Notes: generated from the letters alone by a model not told the origin. A stretch of DNA of 51,841 nt from Methanobacterium sp. UBA353 (GCA_002496805.1 DALO01000005.1:1-51841); one strand, 5' to 3'. Numbered from the stretch's first letter, positions 35,053 to 48,759 are shown. Numbers and translations: made by a program.

Positions 35053-35742
35053 ATGAGAGTAGCTATTGTAACCGACGATTCTTATGGTGAGAGGGCTTAT
35101 GAAACAATTAAAGAAGAATTTGACTCACAGTACGTTGTGATGGATCCACCGGCATCTGCCTTTATGGATGAAATTGATCTGCCACCAGACATCATCAATA
35201 AACTGGAAAAGGCCGATATTATCCTCAGCTATGTTTTACATCCTGACTTAGCCTTTGAACTGGTTGAAACCATGCATGATAAGGTGGAATGGATCATTGT
35301 AGGTGCCTGGAGAGGTGATGGGTTTAAAAACCAGTTAGAAAGTTATGGTAATGTTACCTGTCCTGAAAACATGTGTGACCTTACTGAGAATGGTAATCCT
35401 GTCTTTGATGAATTTGTTTCTGTGTTCGGGAAACCGAAAGTAAGGGTGAACTGTCAAGGGGACAAAGTAGTTGATGTGGAGGTCTTAAGGTGTGCACCTT
35501 GCGGAAGCACCCAATTTGTGGCTCATGAAATGATCGGAGAATCTGCCGCCAATCTACCTATTAAGGTAGGACTCAAAATACAACATTACCCCTGCAGGGC
35601 TGGTAGAATGCGACTTTTCACTGACGATGAATCGAAAAGGGAAATGGCAGCCAATTTACATAAAAATGCCTTTGAAGATGCTTTAGAAGATGATAATTCT
35701 CGTGATTTGAAAGACAAACAAACCACTGATCGCGTCGATTAA
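35053..35742 (+). CDS. DUF166 family protein
   Basis: This 229-residue protein belongs to the archaeal DUF166 family, annotated in places as thymidylate-synthase-like but not characterised to my knowledge. It is rich in Cys: CPENMC, CAPCGSTQF and HYPCRAGRMRL are candidate metal or cluster ligands. The start opens MRVAIVTDDSYGERAYE. The ATG at 35053 has GGAG nine bases upstream, while the ATG at 35038 would place that site inside the gene. It lies between argB and argC, but nothing shows a role in arginine synthesis. Confidence 0.82.
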   Translation: MRVAIVTDDSYGERAYETIKEEFDSQYVVMDPPASAFMDEIDLPPDIINKLEKADIILSYVLHPDLAFELVETMHDKVEWIIVGAWRGDGFKNQLESYGNVTCPENMCDLTENGNPVFDEFVSVFGKPKVRVNCQGDKVVDVEVLRCAPCGSTQFVAHEMIGESAANLPIKVGLKIQHYPCRAGRMRLFTDDESKREMAANLHKNAFEDALEDDNSRDLKDKQTTDRVD

Positions 35743-35931
35743 AAAAAAATCTATTGGCTGATTGAAGTGTGGATCCCCTCATAAAAAAAAAGGTGTGAAT
35801 GATATAAAAATAACTGCCCATCACATCAGTTATATAATAAAAAAGCATTCGATTTTTTCGCCATGAACTGATGATGCTGATATTAAATGGAAATAATTTA
35901 ATAGCCAGCCTAACTAAGAATTGAGTGTGAG

Positions 35932-36946
<1,015 letters not shown>

Positions 36947-37122
36947 AGTTTTATAAACTTAAGATCACATATCCTATGCAACGATTATACTGATTTATTA
37001 AAAAATCATAAACAATAATTTGTTAAAACCTTATTATAATCACTTAATAATAGATTCATTATTAAAAACACCTTTAATTTCTATAAAAATCTATTAGCAG
37101 TATCAATGGGTTGAGGAAAAAA

Positions 37123-37617
37123 ATGAAAACTATTATTTTATTTTATTCAAGAAGCAGGAAAACGGCACTGGTATCTAAAACTTTGGCTGAGGAAATTAAT
37201 GCAGACCTAGTTGAAATTGTTGACCTGACTGAACGAAAAGGTCCCCTGAATTATTTAAAAGCTTCAGTGGACGCATTTCGTGAGAATAAAACTATAATCA
37301 AACCTGAAACTGTGGATCTATCCAATTATGATCTGGTCTATCTGGGAAGTCCTACCTGGGCCAGCAAACCAGCACCAGCCATGATCACCCTTATTGATCA
37401 ATGCGATTTTAAGGGCAAAGATGTTATCCTATTTGCTACAATGGGAAGTTCTGGTGGTCAGAAGGTGATTGACAGAATGAAAGAAAAAATTGAGCCCAGG
37501 GGTGGTAGGATGATCAAATCTTTCCAGGTAAAAACTGGTGGTAAAAAAATTGAAGAACTGATGCATGATGCTAAAAAAATCATCCAGGAAGAAGATCTTC
37601 ACATATATGGAATCTAA
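37123..37617 (+). CDS. Flavodoxin family protein
   Basis: This 164-residue FMN-binding electron carrier or flavodoxin-like reductase has the phosphate loop FYSRSRKTALVSK at residues 7-19. The aromatic loop YLGSPTWASKPAPAM and FATMGSSGGQKV are the two FMN-contact segments. Its electron partner is unknown. GAGGAAAAAA leads directly into the ATG at 37123, which is chosen over a TTG at 37111. It stands alone between argC and secF. Confidence 0.87.
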   Translation: MKTIILFYSRSRKTALVSKTLAEEINADLVEIVDLTERKGPLNYLKASVDAFRENKTIIKPETVDLSNYDLVYLGSPTWASKPAPAMITLIDQCDFKGKDVILFATMGSSGGQKVIDRMKEKIEPRGGRMIKSFQVKTGGKKIEELMHDAKKIIQEEDLHIYGI

Positions 37618-37670
37618 AAAAGCCAGATAACACTTAAAAATTATCTATCACCATACTATTTTAAATCAAA

Positions 37671-37680
37671 CTATATAAAT
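37671..37680 (+). promoter_or_regulatory. TATA box of secF-secD
   Basis: CTATATAAAT lies about 25 bp before a likely start near 37698. The secF GTG at 37780 has AAAGGA seven bases upstream. Confidence 0.5.
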
Positions 37681-37779
37681 CATGTAACTCACTTATATTA
37701 ATGTTCAATTAAATTGATATAGCTAAAACAAACATTACAACTATGAAAAAAATATGTTTAATTTCTTAAAGGAAAACTG

Positions 37780-38628
37780 GTGATCTTTTTGATAAAATAT
37801 GAACGGTTTTTAGAATCATACAAACCCCTCATCATCATACCAGTGGTGATCACCATCATAGCCATTATATTGGCACTTACCATTGGTCTGGAGGAGGGTA
37901 TAGAATTAAAAGGTGGAACTACAGTCGCTGTACAATTGGAAAAACCAGTAAGTCAAGGTGAACTCAAAACTTTAATTAGTGATGGTATTTCCAATCAACA
38001 AGTTGATGTTACGGTTAGTAAAAATCAGGCCACTGTGGAAATTGCAGGCCATGCAGATGTGGTGAAATTATCATCTGTTCTGGAGGGAACTGGAACTATC
38101 TCCAGTTACAGATCAGTGGGCCCAGTACTGGGTAAAGAATCAATGACCCAGATCTACTATGCACTGGCCTTTGCATTCATCTTCATGAGCATAACTGTGT
38201 TTATAATTTTCCGTGATTTAATACCCAGTATTGCAATTATCACGGTTGCACTTTCCGATATTATCATCGCCATTGGTGGAATGAGCCTATTTGGAATCCC
38301 ACTATCGGTTGCATCTGTGGGTGCCATACTCATGCTTATTGGTTACAGTGTAGACACTGATATCCTGCTAACCACCAGAATCCTGAAACGAAAAGAAGGA
38401 ACAATTACAGAAAGAGCGGTAACTGCGATGAAAACTGGTCTGACTATGGCGGTAACATCCATTAGCTCCATGGTCACCCTATACTTGGTGGTTATTTTCC
38501 TAATCCCCTCAGCTCAGACCCTGGCAGATATAGCTGCCGTGCTTATTATAGGTTTAACTGCCGATATTTTGACTACTTGGCTCATGAACCTTGGCATACT
38601 TAGATGGTACTTGGAGGCACGAAAATGA
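37780..38628 (+). CDS. secF: Protein-export membrane protein SecF
   Basis: This 282-residue protein has an N-terminal helix (residues 18-38), an external loop (GIELKGGTTVAVQLEKP) and five more helices. The conserved SecF region LSDIIIAIGGMSLFGIPLSV, then GYSVDTDILLTTRI, is present. With SecD it forms the accessory complex that helps release proteins from the Sec channel using the ion gradient. The start is GTG at 37780 with AAAGGA upstream. Its stop overlaps the secD start as ATGA, so translation is coupled. The secF-before-secD order is the reverse of the usual bacterial one. Confidence 0.95.
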   Translation: MIFLIKYERFLESYKPLIIIPVVITIIAIILALTIGLEEGIELKGGTTVAVQLEKPVSQGELKTLISDGISNQQVDVTVSKNQATVEIAGHADVVKLSSVLEGTGTISSYRSVGPVLGKESMTQIYYALAFAFIFMSITVFIIFRDLIPSIAIITVALSDIIIAIGGMSLFGIPLSVASVGAILMLIGYSVDTDILLTTRILKRKEGTITERAVTAMKTGLTMAVTSISSMVTLYLVVIFLIPSAQTLADIAAVLIIGLTADILTTWLMNLGILRWYLEARK

Positions 38629-39833
38629 AATACAAGCAATTCCTCAAAGACAAACGAGTTATATTACTTATCGTGCTAATTCTTGGGAGTATAGCTGCCA
38701 TATCCATTTTTGGGATTGAACAGGGTTTAGATCTTAAAGGCGGGTCTGTTATACAGATTCAACTGGAAAAACCGGTAGATAGTGCTACCATGAACACGGT
38801 TACTGCTGTTATGGATAAACGGTTGAACATCTTCGGTGTTAAAGATGTTAAGGTATACTCCAGTGGGAATCAGAATGTGATTGTGGAAATTGCTGGAGTT
38901 CAACCTGATGATGTGGCCAAGATTGTTGGGACTCATGGTAAATTCGAAGCCAAAATCAATAACAAAACAGCCCTTCTGGGTTCAGACATTACCAATGTAC
39001 AACCATATCAGGTGACCGGAACTGAATGGCATGTTCCTTTCACAGTTTCATTGGAAGGTGCAAAACGTTTCGCAGACATAGCTAAAGGTCAGTCTGGTGT
39101 TCCTGTGGAAATGTATCTGGATGATGAACTCATAACCTCCCCGGAACTTTCCCCTGGACTGGCCACAGGACAGGCCTCCACTAACGTGGAGATCAGCGGA
39201 GGCTCACCCACCAAGGAAGAAGCTGTGAAAGAGGCTAAAAGTATCCAAACACTCTTACAATCCGGTGCACTGCCGGTTAAAGTCAAAATTGTAGGTGTTA
39301 GCAGTGTTTCCGCAGATTTGGGTGATCAGTTTATCCAGGGTGCTCTTATAGCTGGATTGTTAGCATTGGTGGTTATTTCAGGAATAATCATGTTGAAGTA
39401 CCGTCGGATCATATTGATTGTTCCCATAATGTTGACCAGTATTGCAGAACTCATTCTGATTGTGGGTACTGCTGCGGTGATTCACTGGAACATTGATCTG
39501 GCAGCCATTGCTGGTATAATTGCGGCTATTGGTACTGGAGTTGATGATCAGATCATCATCACAGACGAGGTGCTTAAAGGATTTAAGGATAAAAAACGGA
39601 TCAGCGGAGTTCGGTCGCAGATAAAAAAGGCATTTTTTGTCATATTTGCTGCTGCAGGTACTCTTGTCGCAGCCATGCTGCCACTGGCATATATTGGGTT
39701 TAGTAGAGGAGCCACTGGTATAGGTGTGCTATCTGGTTTTGCATTCACCACTATAATCGGAGTTTTAGTTGGAATATTCATCACCAGACCAGTTTATGCC
39801 AAGTTCATTGAAATGGTGCTGGATAAACGCTGA
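38625..39833 (+). CDS. secD: Protein-export membrane protein SecD
   Basis: This 402-residue partner of SecF has one N-terminal helix, a large external domain (from GLDLKGGSVIQIQLEKP to about residue 225) and five C-terminal helices. The conserved ATIGTGVDDQIII-like motif (IAAIGTGVDDQIIITDEV) sits in helix 4. The ATG at 38625 is preceded by GGAGG and overlaps the secF stop by four bases; an upstream GTG in the same frame is rejected. A T12 run follows the stop. Confidence 0.95.
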   Translation: MKYKQFLKDKRVILLIVLILGSIAAISIFGIEQGLDLKGGSVIQIQLEKPVDSATMNTVTAVMDKRLNIFGVKDVKVYSSGNQNVIVEIAGVQPDDVAKIVGTHGKFEAKINNKTALLGSDITNVQPYQVTGTEWHVPFTVSLEGAKRFADIAKGQSGVPVEMYLDDELITSPELSPGLATGQASTNVEISGGSPTKEEAVKEAKSIQTLLQSGALPVKVKIVGVSSVSADLGDQFIQGALIAGLLALVVISGIIMLKYRRIILIVPIMLTSIAELILIVGTAAVIHWNIDLAAIAGIIAAIGTGVDDQIIITDEVLKGFKDKKRISGVRSQIKKAFFVIFAAAGTLVAAMLPLAYIGFSRGATGIGVLSGFAFTTIIGVLVGIFITRPVYAKFIEMVLDKR

Positions 39834-39841
39834 TGGAATTA

Positions 39842-39853
39842 TTTTTTTTTTTT
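39842..39853 (+). terminator. Poly-T terminator of secF-secD
   Basis: Twelve T in a row start nine bases after the secD stop, with more T runs at 39865-39873 and 39898-39904. This is the typical archaeal termination signal without a hairpin. Confidence 0.6.
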
Positions 39854-40020
39854 ATCCAACATTTTTTTTTCCTTTTTTCTGGTGATATGTATTGAATTTT
39901 TTTTTAAAATAATCCACATTATATTTAATACAGTAAGTTTTGGTGAATATTTTTTTTTATAACATCATCCCCATACATAATATGTAATCCTAAAATTTTT
40001 CATAACCAGTAATGGATAAT

Positions 40021-40030
40021 CTTATAAAAT
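40021..40030 (+). promoter_or_regulatory. TATA box of pyrI
   Basis: CTTATAAAAT lies about 25 bp before a start near 40048. GGTGA then precedes the ATG by three bases. Confidence 0.5.
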
Positions 40031-40075
40031 ATTATCCGAATAATGATCTCCTAGAACTACTTAGAATGGTGAAAC

Positions 40076-40549
40076 ATGAAAACTCCCAAGGAATTGAAGG
40101 TAAAACCAATTAAAAATGGCACGGTTATTGATCATATCAGTGCGAATAATGCCCTTAAAGTCCTTAAAATATTGGAACTACCCAGTCAGGAGACTGGTGT
40201 GACCTTGACCATGAATGTGGAGTCCAGTCAGATGGGTAGTAAGGATATTGTTAAGATCGAGGGCCGGGAACTGGCATCACGAGAAGTTGATGAAATAGCT
40301 CTAATCGCACCTCATGCCACTATAAACATTATTAGAGACTATGAAATTCTTGAAAAGGGAAAAGTCAACCTTTTAGATGAGATTAAAAATATTTTATCCT
40401 GTTCAAACCCTAACTGCATTACTAACACTGATGAACCAGTGAAAACACGCTTCATTGTATTGAATAAGGAACCATTAATCCTTCGCTGCTACTACTGCGA
40501 ACGGATGATGGACCAGAGTGATGTTGAAACACAATTCCAACTATTTTAG
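40076..40549 (+). CDS. pyrI: Aspartate carbamoyltransferase regulatory chain
   Basis: This 157-residue protein binds nucleotide effectors (GTVIDHISANNALKVL, the allosteric domain) and has a C-terminal zinc domain with Cys at 109, 114, 138 and 141 (CSNPNC and CYYC) that contacts the catalytic chain PyrB. It makes the pyrimidine pathway enzyme sensitive to CTP and ATP. pyrB is not in the window, so the two chains are encoded apart here. Confidence 0.94.
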   Translation: MKTPKELKVKPIKNGTVIDHISANNALKVLKILELPSQETGVTLTMNVESSQMGSKDIVKIEGRELASREVDEIALIAPHATINIIRDYEILEKGKVNLLDEIKNILSCSNPNCITNTDEPVKTRFIVLNKEPLILRCYYCERMMDQSDVETQFQLF

Positions 40550-40672
40550 ATAACAACTAATAACTTTCTGATTCCAGTGATCTAAAGTTGCCCATATATT
40601 TAGCGCACTAATTGAGCTTATTTTAAAAAAGATGGACTGAGATTTTAAAAAAAAATAGTGAGGGGGATTTTG

Positions 40673-41083
40673 ATGGAAAAAACACGTGAAATATTGAAGA
40701 TCAGCACCCAAAAGAGAGTGGAAATACAGGATATCACCACTGAAGTTGCAGACATCTTATCACGCAGTGGTATTAAAGAGGGACTTTTAAATGTTTACAG
40801 CCCCCATTCCACATCTGGTGTGGTTATTAATGAGAATGAATCTGGTTTAATTGAAGACTTCAAATTAGCGTTGGAAAAGGTCATCCCACAAGGTGCCGGA
40901 TACCAGCATGATCGTATTGATAACAATGCAGATAGTCACATTCGGGGCTTTTTATTGGGAGGCAGCCAGACCATCCCAGTTGAAAATAGTAAAATGATGC
41001 TGGGAACCTGGCAGAGCATTTTTTTCGTGGAGCTGGATGGTCCCAGGCATAGGAATCTTCAAGTAACAATTCTAGGAGATTAA
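40673..41083 (+). CDS. yjbQ: YjbQ/UPF0047 family protein
   Basis: This 136-residue protein belongs to a universal family whose bacterial members show weak thiamine-phosphate-synthase activity; the true role is unsettled. Signatures are LLNVYSPHSTSGVVINENES, DNNADSHIRGFLLGGSQTIP and LGTWQSIFFVELDGPRHR, which place the conserved His and Glu. The ATG at 40673 has GAGGGGG about seven bases upstream. Intact and monocistronic. Confidence 0.9.
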   Translation: MEKTREILKISTQKRVEIQDITTEVADILSRSGIKEGLLNVYSPHSTSGVVINENESGLIEDFKLALEKVIPQGAGYQHDRIDNNADSHIRGFLLGGSQTIPVENSKMMLGTWQSIFFVELDGPRHRNLQVTILGD

Positions 41084-41231
41084 TTGCAGATTGTGCATTT
41101 CATCTTCCACATATTTGCTTACCTTTTTTTCTTTTCATTGGAAAATTTAGATGAAAAGTAATCTGAAAGAAGTAATTGAGGAATATGTTACGGTTTTATC
41201 ATTTTTATTAAACCGGTATTAGTGGTAGAGT

Positions 41232-42902
41232 TTATTTTATGGTTTTAAACTCAACTTCCACTGCCACCGCAGGATATTCCAGTTCAAAATTGGTTATCAC
41301 TTCGGGGTTAATCTCACCGAAGAAGCCTTCTACCAATACATTCAAACTGGACTTATCGATACTTTTTATTTTAGCACATCTTCCCTGGATGAAGCTAGGA
41401 TGTTTTGTGTCTTCTATTTCCATTTCCAATCCAAGGTTAACCATTAGTGCATGGCTTGTGGATTTGATCTCGGTAAAGTTGGCCTGGGAGTGGATCATCA
41501 TAGCTGCCAATTTTTTAACACCCCTGGTTTTGGTTTCTGTTTCCTCTTCAAGGAAAACAGTTTCCCCTACTTCGAAGATTTTCTGGGGTAATTCTTCGTG
41601 TTTGTTATCCTCCAAAAATTCCAGAAGTCCGTTTAAGAGGCTCTGGCGTATCATGGTCCTGTCCTGGCTGATGGGTTGGGCTACTTCCACCCGTTCAGTT
41701 TCAGGGATCATCATCTTACGGTAGTGGTTCTCCTCGTTGGTGAGCATTAGGCTCATTACCTCGATAAATCCCAGTCCATTCATGATCTCCCTGACATTCT
41801 GGTCAAAATCATGATAAGGATCTTCCCGGGCTACAGTGGCCACTTGGGGTAATTTTGGTTTGATTTTACGGAAACAATAGCCAATAGCCACATTCTCAAT
41901 TATATCCACTTCATGTAGAATGTCAACCCGGTAAGGGGGAATCATCACCTTAACTGTGTCCGGGTCAATGGCTTCCGCATCAAAGCGAACTTTTTTCAGA
42001 GAATCCACCACTATTTCCGCAGATAGGGGCATTCCTATGACTTTTTCAGCTTTTTTCACACTTACCATTCGCTTTTTGGGTGTTAAGTCTGGTCTGGTGA
42101 AGGTTCCATCTTCATAGATGTTTTCCATTGTCTGGATCTGGGCACCGGATTCTGCGAAACTGGTGGCAATGATATTTAAGGTACGCTCCACTGCGAGTTG
42201 ACTGGTTCCAGTAACATCCACAAAAAGGTTTCGTGTCAGAGTGGTTAGTTTGGTGAGTTCCCCATTGATGATGGGGGGCATTGAGAGTATGTTATCTTCT
42301 GAGTCCATTATTACTGGATATTTATCGTGTTTGTCTATTAAATGGGCATATGATCGTCCTTTCTTATGTTCGGTGAGTATTTCCCTGAGGGTCATCTTTT
42401 CATCCATTTCCAGGGGTACGAAGGATACCTCATCCGGGTCGCAAGCTAAATAACGGAATGGTCCCTGGAGAACATCAAGGTTGTGGATACCTATGGCTAC
42501 TTTTTTCCTGTCCCTACCTAAAACCCAGTGCAAGTCTTCTTGGAAGTCCATAAGTTGACGTAGCTTTTCTTCAGTCAGGTGAATGCCTTTAACCAGGCAA
42601 CAGGATGTGTAAGGCCGGATGTCCCCTAGTTCTGGGTCTATGGTTATGCTAGTGTTTGAGTTTTCCAGGTGATAGTGGGGTAATCCTTCTTCTATTTTCA
42701 GGAATCCTTTGAGTGCTCTGGCAACTCCTTCCACAGACAGATAGTCAGGACGGTTGGGAAAAAACTCTACTTTAACCTCGTGATCATCATAATCCTCAAT
42801 ATCGCTGCTTATCATGGGTAGTAAGTCAATGAGTTCATTTTTGTTTATATCCTGACCAAGTAGTTCTTCAAGATCAGTGTAAGCGAATTTTATAACTGGC
42901 AT
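41232..42902 (-). CDS. pheT: Phenylalanyl-tRNA synthetase beta chain
   Basis: This 556-residue beta subunit is of the archaeal/eukaryotic type. The B1 and B3/B4 region (IGIHNLDVLQGPFRYL) edits mischarged tRNA. The B5 domains contain VKKAEKVIGMPLS and IPPYRVDILHEVDIIENVAIGY. The C-terminal catalytic-like core is inactive in this subunit (VAQPISQDRTMIRQSLLNGL). Full length and intact. The alpha chain pheS is not in the window. The stretch past the stop holds a hairpin around 41190-41218 that may end transcription. Confidence 0.95.
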   Translation of the reverse strand: MPVIKFAYTDLEELLGQDINKNELIDLLPMISSDIEDYDDHEVKVEFFPNRPDYLSVEGVARALKGFLKIEEGLPHYHLENSNTSITIDPELGDIRPYTSCCLVKGIHLTEEKLRQLMDFQEDLHWVLGRDRKKVAIGIHNLDVLQGPFRYLACDPDEVSFVPLEMDEKMTLREILTEHKKGRSYAHLIDKHDKYPVIMDSEDNILSMPPIINGELTKLTTLTRNLFVDVTGTSQLAVERTLNIIATSFAESGAQIQTMENIYEDGTFTRPDLTPKKRMVSVKKAEKVIGMPLSAEIVVDSLKKVRFDAEAIDPDTVKVMIPPYRVDILHEVDIIENVAIGYCFRKIKPKLPQVATVAREDPYHDFDQNVREIMNGLGFIEVMSLMLTNEENHYRKMMIPETERVEVAQPISQDRTMIRQSLLNGLLEFLEDNKHEELPQKIFEVGETVFLEEETETKTRGVKKLAAMMIHSQANFTEIKSTSHALMVNLGLEMEIEDTKHPSFIQGRCAKIKSIDKSSLNVLVEGFFGEINPEVITNFELEYPAVAVEVEFKTIK

Positions 42903-43098
42903 ACCTTTTTCCTCTTCTACAACATTTTTTTTTGAAAATATTTCAATACTATGATTATTATTTTTTTTATTAAAAAGTCAGGTCTATGATCATCTTATGT
43001 GTCTAATTTATTTTATGATTTTGAGGATTACTCCTATTTCATTTCAGACTCAATATCCAGATTTATCTAATTGTTTACATTTTTTTGGTGTATGTGTT

Positions 43099-43455
43099 TT
43101 ACAAGCCAAAGAGGGTTATGAAGAAAAGGGATTCAACTGTGAAGTGCAGGGATCGGTGCTGTAATTGGTTCATCTCCAACCCGGCAGCTTCATGGTACAA
43201 GTCAACTATCAGGTGTACTAGTGCTGCTAAAAATCCGATCTCCAGTGAAAAGAATAGTATGGATAATAAGACAAAATGGAAAATTGCCTCCATAACCTCA
43301 TGAACCATCCACAACGCTATATTGGAGTCCAAGATTTCCTGGATTAACCCAGCTAATATTACATAAAAATCAAAGAACAATTTCCAGAATATCTGGGTGT
43401 GTACTTCATCACTGATTGCCAGGATCACTGCAATGTAAAACCATAACATTTCCAT
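43099..43455 (-). CDS. Small membrane protein of unknown function
   Basis: This 118-residue, mostly hydrophobic protein has three or four helices. It has several His and acidic residues in membrane-near positions (SDEVHTQIF, MVHEVMEAIFHFV, HLIVDLYHEAAGL), which could bind a metal. Not recognised as a characterised family. It lies between pheT and valS on the opposite strand to valS. The coding call rests on its hydrophobic pattern and length. Confidence 0.5.
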   Translation of the reverse strand: MEMLWFYIAVILAISDEVHTQIFWKLFFDFYVILAGLIQEILDSNIALWMVHEVMEAIFHFVLLSILFFSLEIGFLAALVHLIVDLYHEAAGLEMNQLQHRSLHFTVESLFFITLFGL

Positions 43456-43796
43456 ATTATATTGTCACCTATCAGTTAAATCCAATAAAGGGGGATTATA
43501 ACTTACCATGTTTTATATTAAACCTAGAAGGATAAACCATGGCGACTGTATAATAAAAAGATTATACTCATAAACTATTATTATAGTTGTTATTCTTAGA
43601 ATTAAATAATTTACTTCTATTACAATATTAACCCAAAAATTTAGATTATATCCAAAAGTTAATAAAACTTAGAAATTAATACAATTTTAATAAAAACCAA
43701 ACCGGAAAGGATGTGTATTTAATTTATACTAATTTTGTTACTGGTTTGGCTGATTTAAGAATTTATGATAATTCACCAACCAATAGGAGACCTAAG
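43456..43796. other. Intergenic region upstream of valS
   Basis: The 341-bp AT-rich gap has a possible TATA box (GATTATATCC at 43644-43653) and AGGAGA directly before valS. The valS frame is open back to 43713, but the extra residues do not resemble a synthetase. Confidence 0.4.
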
Positions 43797-46502
<2,706 letters not shown>

Positions 46503-46565
46503 ACTCCCCCCATTGAATGAATATATCAATAAAAATGTGATTTAAAGGATATTAATGGTGATCCC

Positions 46566-47903
46566 GTGGAATTACTAGTAGAAAGGGCTGATAAAATTGG
46601 AGGAATAGTAAAAGCACCCCCTTCCAAAAGTTACACCCACCGTGCAATTTTATTAGCCTGCCTTGCACAGGGAAAGTCTCGATTGGAAGACCCCCTTTAC
46701 TCAGAAGACACTCTTGCCACACTGGATGCCTGCAAAGCATTGGGCTGTGAAATCGAAAAATATGATGATTATTGTATTGTCCATGGAACCAGTGGAAGGC
46801 TTAAAAATCTGGGAAAGGTGTTAGATCTTCAAAACAGTGGAACAACCCTGCGTTTTTTAACCACAATGGCCAGTCTGGCACCAGGACAAACAATGCTTAC
46901 TGGTGATGATTCACTGAAAAAACGTCCCATGCAAGATCTGCTGGACTCCCTTAAACCATTAGGGGTGGAAGCATTTTCAAAAAAAGGTAATGGGTTACCC
47001 CCCATTACAGTGGAAAGTGGTTTCAGGGGAGGTGAAACTAAGATTAAGGGTGATGTGAGTTCACAGTACATATCATCCATATTACTATCAGCACCTTACG
47101 CCCAGACACCCGTAGATTTAGAGGTGGTGGGTGAGTTTAAAAGCCGACCCTACGTGGACATGACCCTGGATATCATGGAAAAATTCGGGGTGAACACCCA
47201 ACAGGAAAAAGATAACACGTACCACGTCCTTAATCAAACTTATCACTCCCAAGATTACACCATTGAAGGTGACTACTCCTCGGCATCATACCTTATCGGT
47301 GCAGCCGCCATCCTCCAAGGAGAAGTAACAGTCAGAAACCTTTTTCTAGATTCAAAACAGGGCGATAAGGTCATACTCGATGTTGTAAAACAAATGGGTG
47401 CTGATATCAAGCTGGAAACCGATCACGTTACAATCAGGGGGGCTGGAGGTGCTGACCACCTACATTCTATAACCAGTGGATCTTCCCTTCCCAATGGTGA
47501 ACTTTTTACAGTGCCACTTCAGGGAATTGATGTTGATCTGGAAAACACTCCCGACCTCCTACCCACAGTTGCTGCACTGGCCAGTGTAGCCCAGGGAACT
47601 AGCAATATAGTTGGGGTGGAACACGCACGATTCAAAGAAACAGACCGGGTGCACACCATGGCCCTTGAACTTTCAAAACTGGGAGTTAGTCTTAAAGAAA
47701 AACAAGACAGCCTCACTATCCATGGAGGAGCACATGAAGGTGTGGTGGAAAGTCATGGCGACCATAGGCTGGTTATGGCCCTGACACTGGTGGGTTTGGT
47801 TACAGGGGGAATGCGAATTAAAGGAGCATCAGCCCATAAAGTTTCTTTCCCAAACTTCCCCCAAGTTATGCAGAAATTGGGATGTCCGGTTAAAGTATTA
47901 TAA
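46566..47903 (+). CDS. aroA: 3-phosphoshikimate 1-carboxyvinyltransferase (EPSP synthase)
   Basis: This 445-residue enzyme joins shikimate-3-phosphate and phosphoenolpyruvate in aromatic amino-acid synthesis. Signatures are APPSKSYTHRAILLA, LQNSGTTLRFLT, SSQYISSILLSAP, DYSSASYLIGAAAIL, FKETDRVHTMALEL and DHRLVMALTLVGL. It begins with GTG at 46566, ten bases after GGTGATC. It starts 64 bp after valS on the same strand, so both may share a transcript. Confidence 0.95.
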   Translation: MELLVERADKIGGIVKAPPSKSYTHRAILLACLAQGKSRLEDPLYSEDTLATLDACKALGCEIEKYDDYCIVHGTSGRLKNLGKVLDLQNSGTTLRFLTTMASLAPGQTMLTGDDSLKKRPMQDLLDSLKPLGVEAFSKKGNGLPPITVESGFRGGETKIKGDVSSQYISSILLSAPYAQTPVDLEVVGEFKSRPYVDMTLDIMEKFGVNTQQEKDNTYHVLNQTYHSQDYTIEGDYSSASYLIGAAAILQGEVTVRNLFLDSKQGDKVILDVVKQMGADIKLETDHVTIRGAGGADHLHSITSGSSLPNGELFTVPLQGIDVDLENTPDLLPTVAALASVAQGTSNIVGVEHARFKETDRVHTMALELSKLGVSLKEKQDSLTIHGGAHEGVVESHGDHRLVMALTLVGLVTGGMRIKGASAHKVSFPNFPQVMQKLGCPVKVL

Positions 47904-48291
47904 AAACTCTGATTTTTATCTGGAGACAGGTCATAAGTAATCGGCCCTTAAAGGAGTCTATCCTAGAAAATAATAATATCAGAAAATACTGTTCACTCCA
48001 GAATATAGCCCGGCAATACCAATCTATGAAGAACATCACCATGCAATAGCTATTGATGATGATAGCCTTTAGAGGATACCATCTGATGGTGGATGCCATA
48101 ATTAGATGATGACCCATACCCCAATAAGGAAATACTTATATATGAGACCATGATTAATACAGTAATTAATGAATAATTAACAAAATCATGTTTTGAGAAT
48201 GTAAATCTGAAAACATCATTTGTGATAAAAAAAATAACCGGCTAAGTGATTATGGCTGGATATCATTTCACTTAATCTGCAGGGGATTAAA
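47904..48291. other. Intergenic region with a likely promoter
   Basis: The 388-bp gap has TATA-like ACTTATATATG at 48134-48144 for the GTPase gene. Short TGATGA and CTGA boxes occur around 48050-48085, but a complete C/D-box RNA cannot be built. Nothing else is seen. Confidence 0.4.
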
Positions 48292-48759
48292 ATGAAGAAA
48301 AATAAGGAAACCAAAATTGTAGTTATGGGTGCCTATAATTCTGGGAAAACCACCACTTTAGAACAAATCTGCCGTAATAAGGCTAAAGTTGAATATAATG
48401 GAACTACCACTGGCTTGGACTATGGCAGCACCCATATCAGTGGTGAAAAGATACATTTCTTCGGAACACCGGGTCAGGATCGTTTTCAATTCATGCGCAG
48501 GATCCTATCAGAGGGTCTGGATGGAGCCATACTGGTAGTGGATAACAGTAATGGAATCACCTCCACCGATCAGGAGATCATGGAACGTCTGGACCAGTTC
48601 CAAATTCCCTATGTTGTTTTTTCAAATAAACAGGATTTAAACCCTGAACAGTTGGAATTGAATTGTGAAGCTCCTATTATTCCCACCATTGCCCAGGAAG
48701 GGGAAGGGATAATGGATGGTGTGGGGGTTCTTCTAGAAATGGTTAAATCGGGGCGATAA
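48292..48759 (+). CDS. Small GTP-binding protein, Arf/SRPRB-like
   Basis: This 155-residue GTPase has all main loops: G1 GAYNSGKT at 13-20, G2 near TTTGLDYG, G3 GTPGQDRF at 58-65 and G4 SNKQD at 111-115. It belongs to the archaeal group annotated as ADP-ribosylation-factor-like or MglA-like; the cellular role is unknown. AGGGGATT stands five bases before the ATG. It is followed by nth with a 68-bp gap, and the pair may be co-transcribed from the TATA box at 48134. Confidence 0.88.
   Translation: MKKNKETKIVVMGAYNSGKTTTLEQICRNKAKVEYNGTTTGLDYGSTHISGEKIHFFGTPGQDRFQFMRRILSEGLDGAILVVDNSNGITSTDQEIMERLDQFQIPYVVFSNKQDLNPEQLELNCEAPIIPTIAQEGEGIMDGVGVLLEMVKSGR

Noticed and set aside
43713..43796. 28-residue N-terminal extension of ValS
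   Set aside because: It reads through the ribosome-binding site of the ATG at 43797 and does not look like synthetase sequence.
48045..48115. Possible C/D-box RNA (TGATGA at about 48052, CTGA at about 48083)
   Set aside because: No final D box at the right distance, the C' box is poor and no k-turn pairing of the ends is seen.
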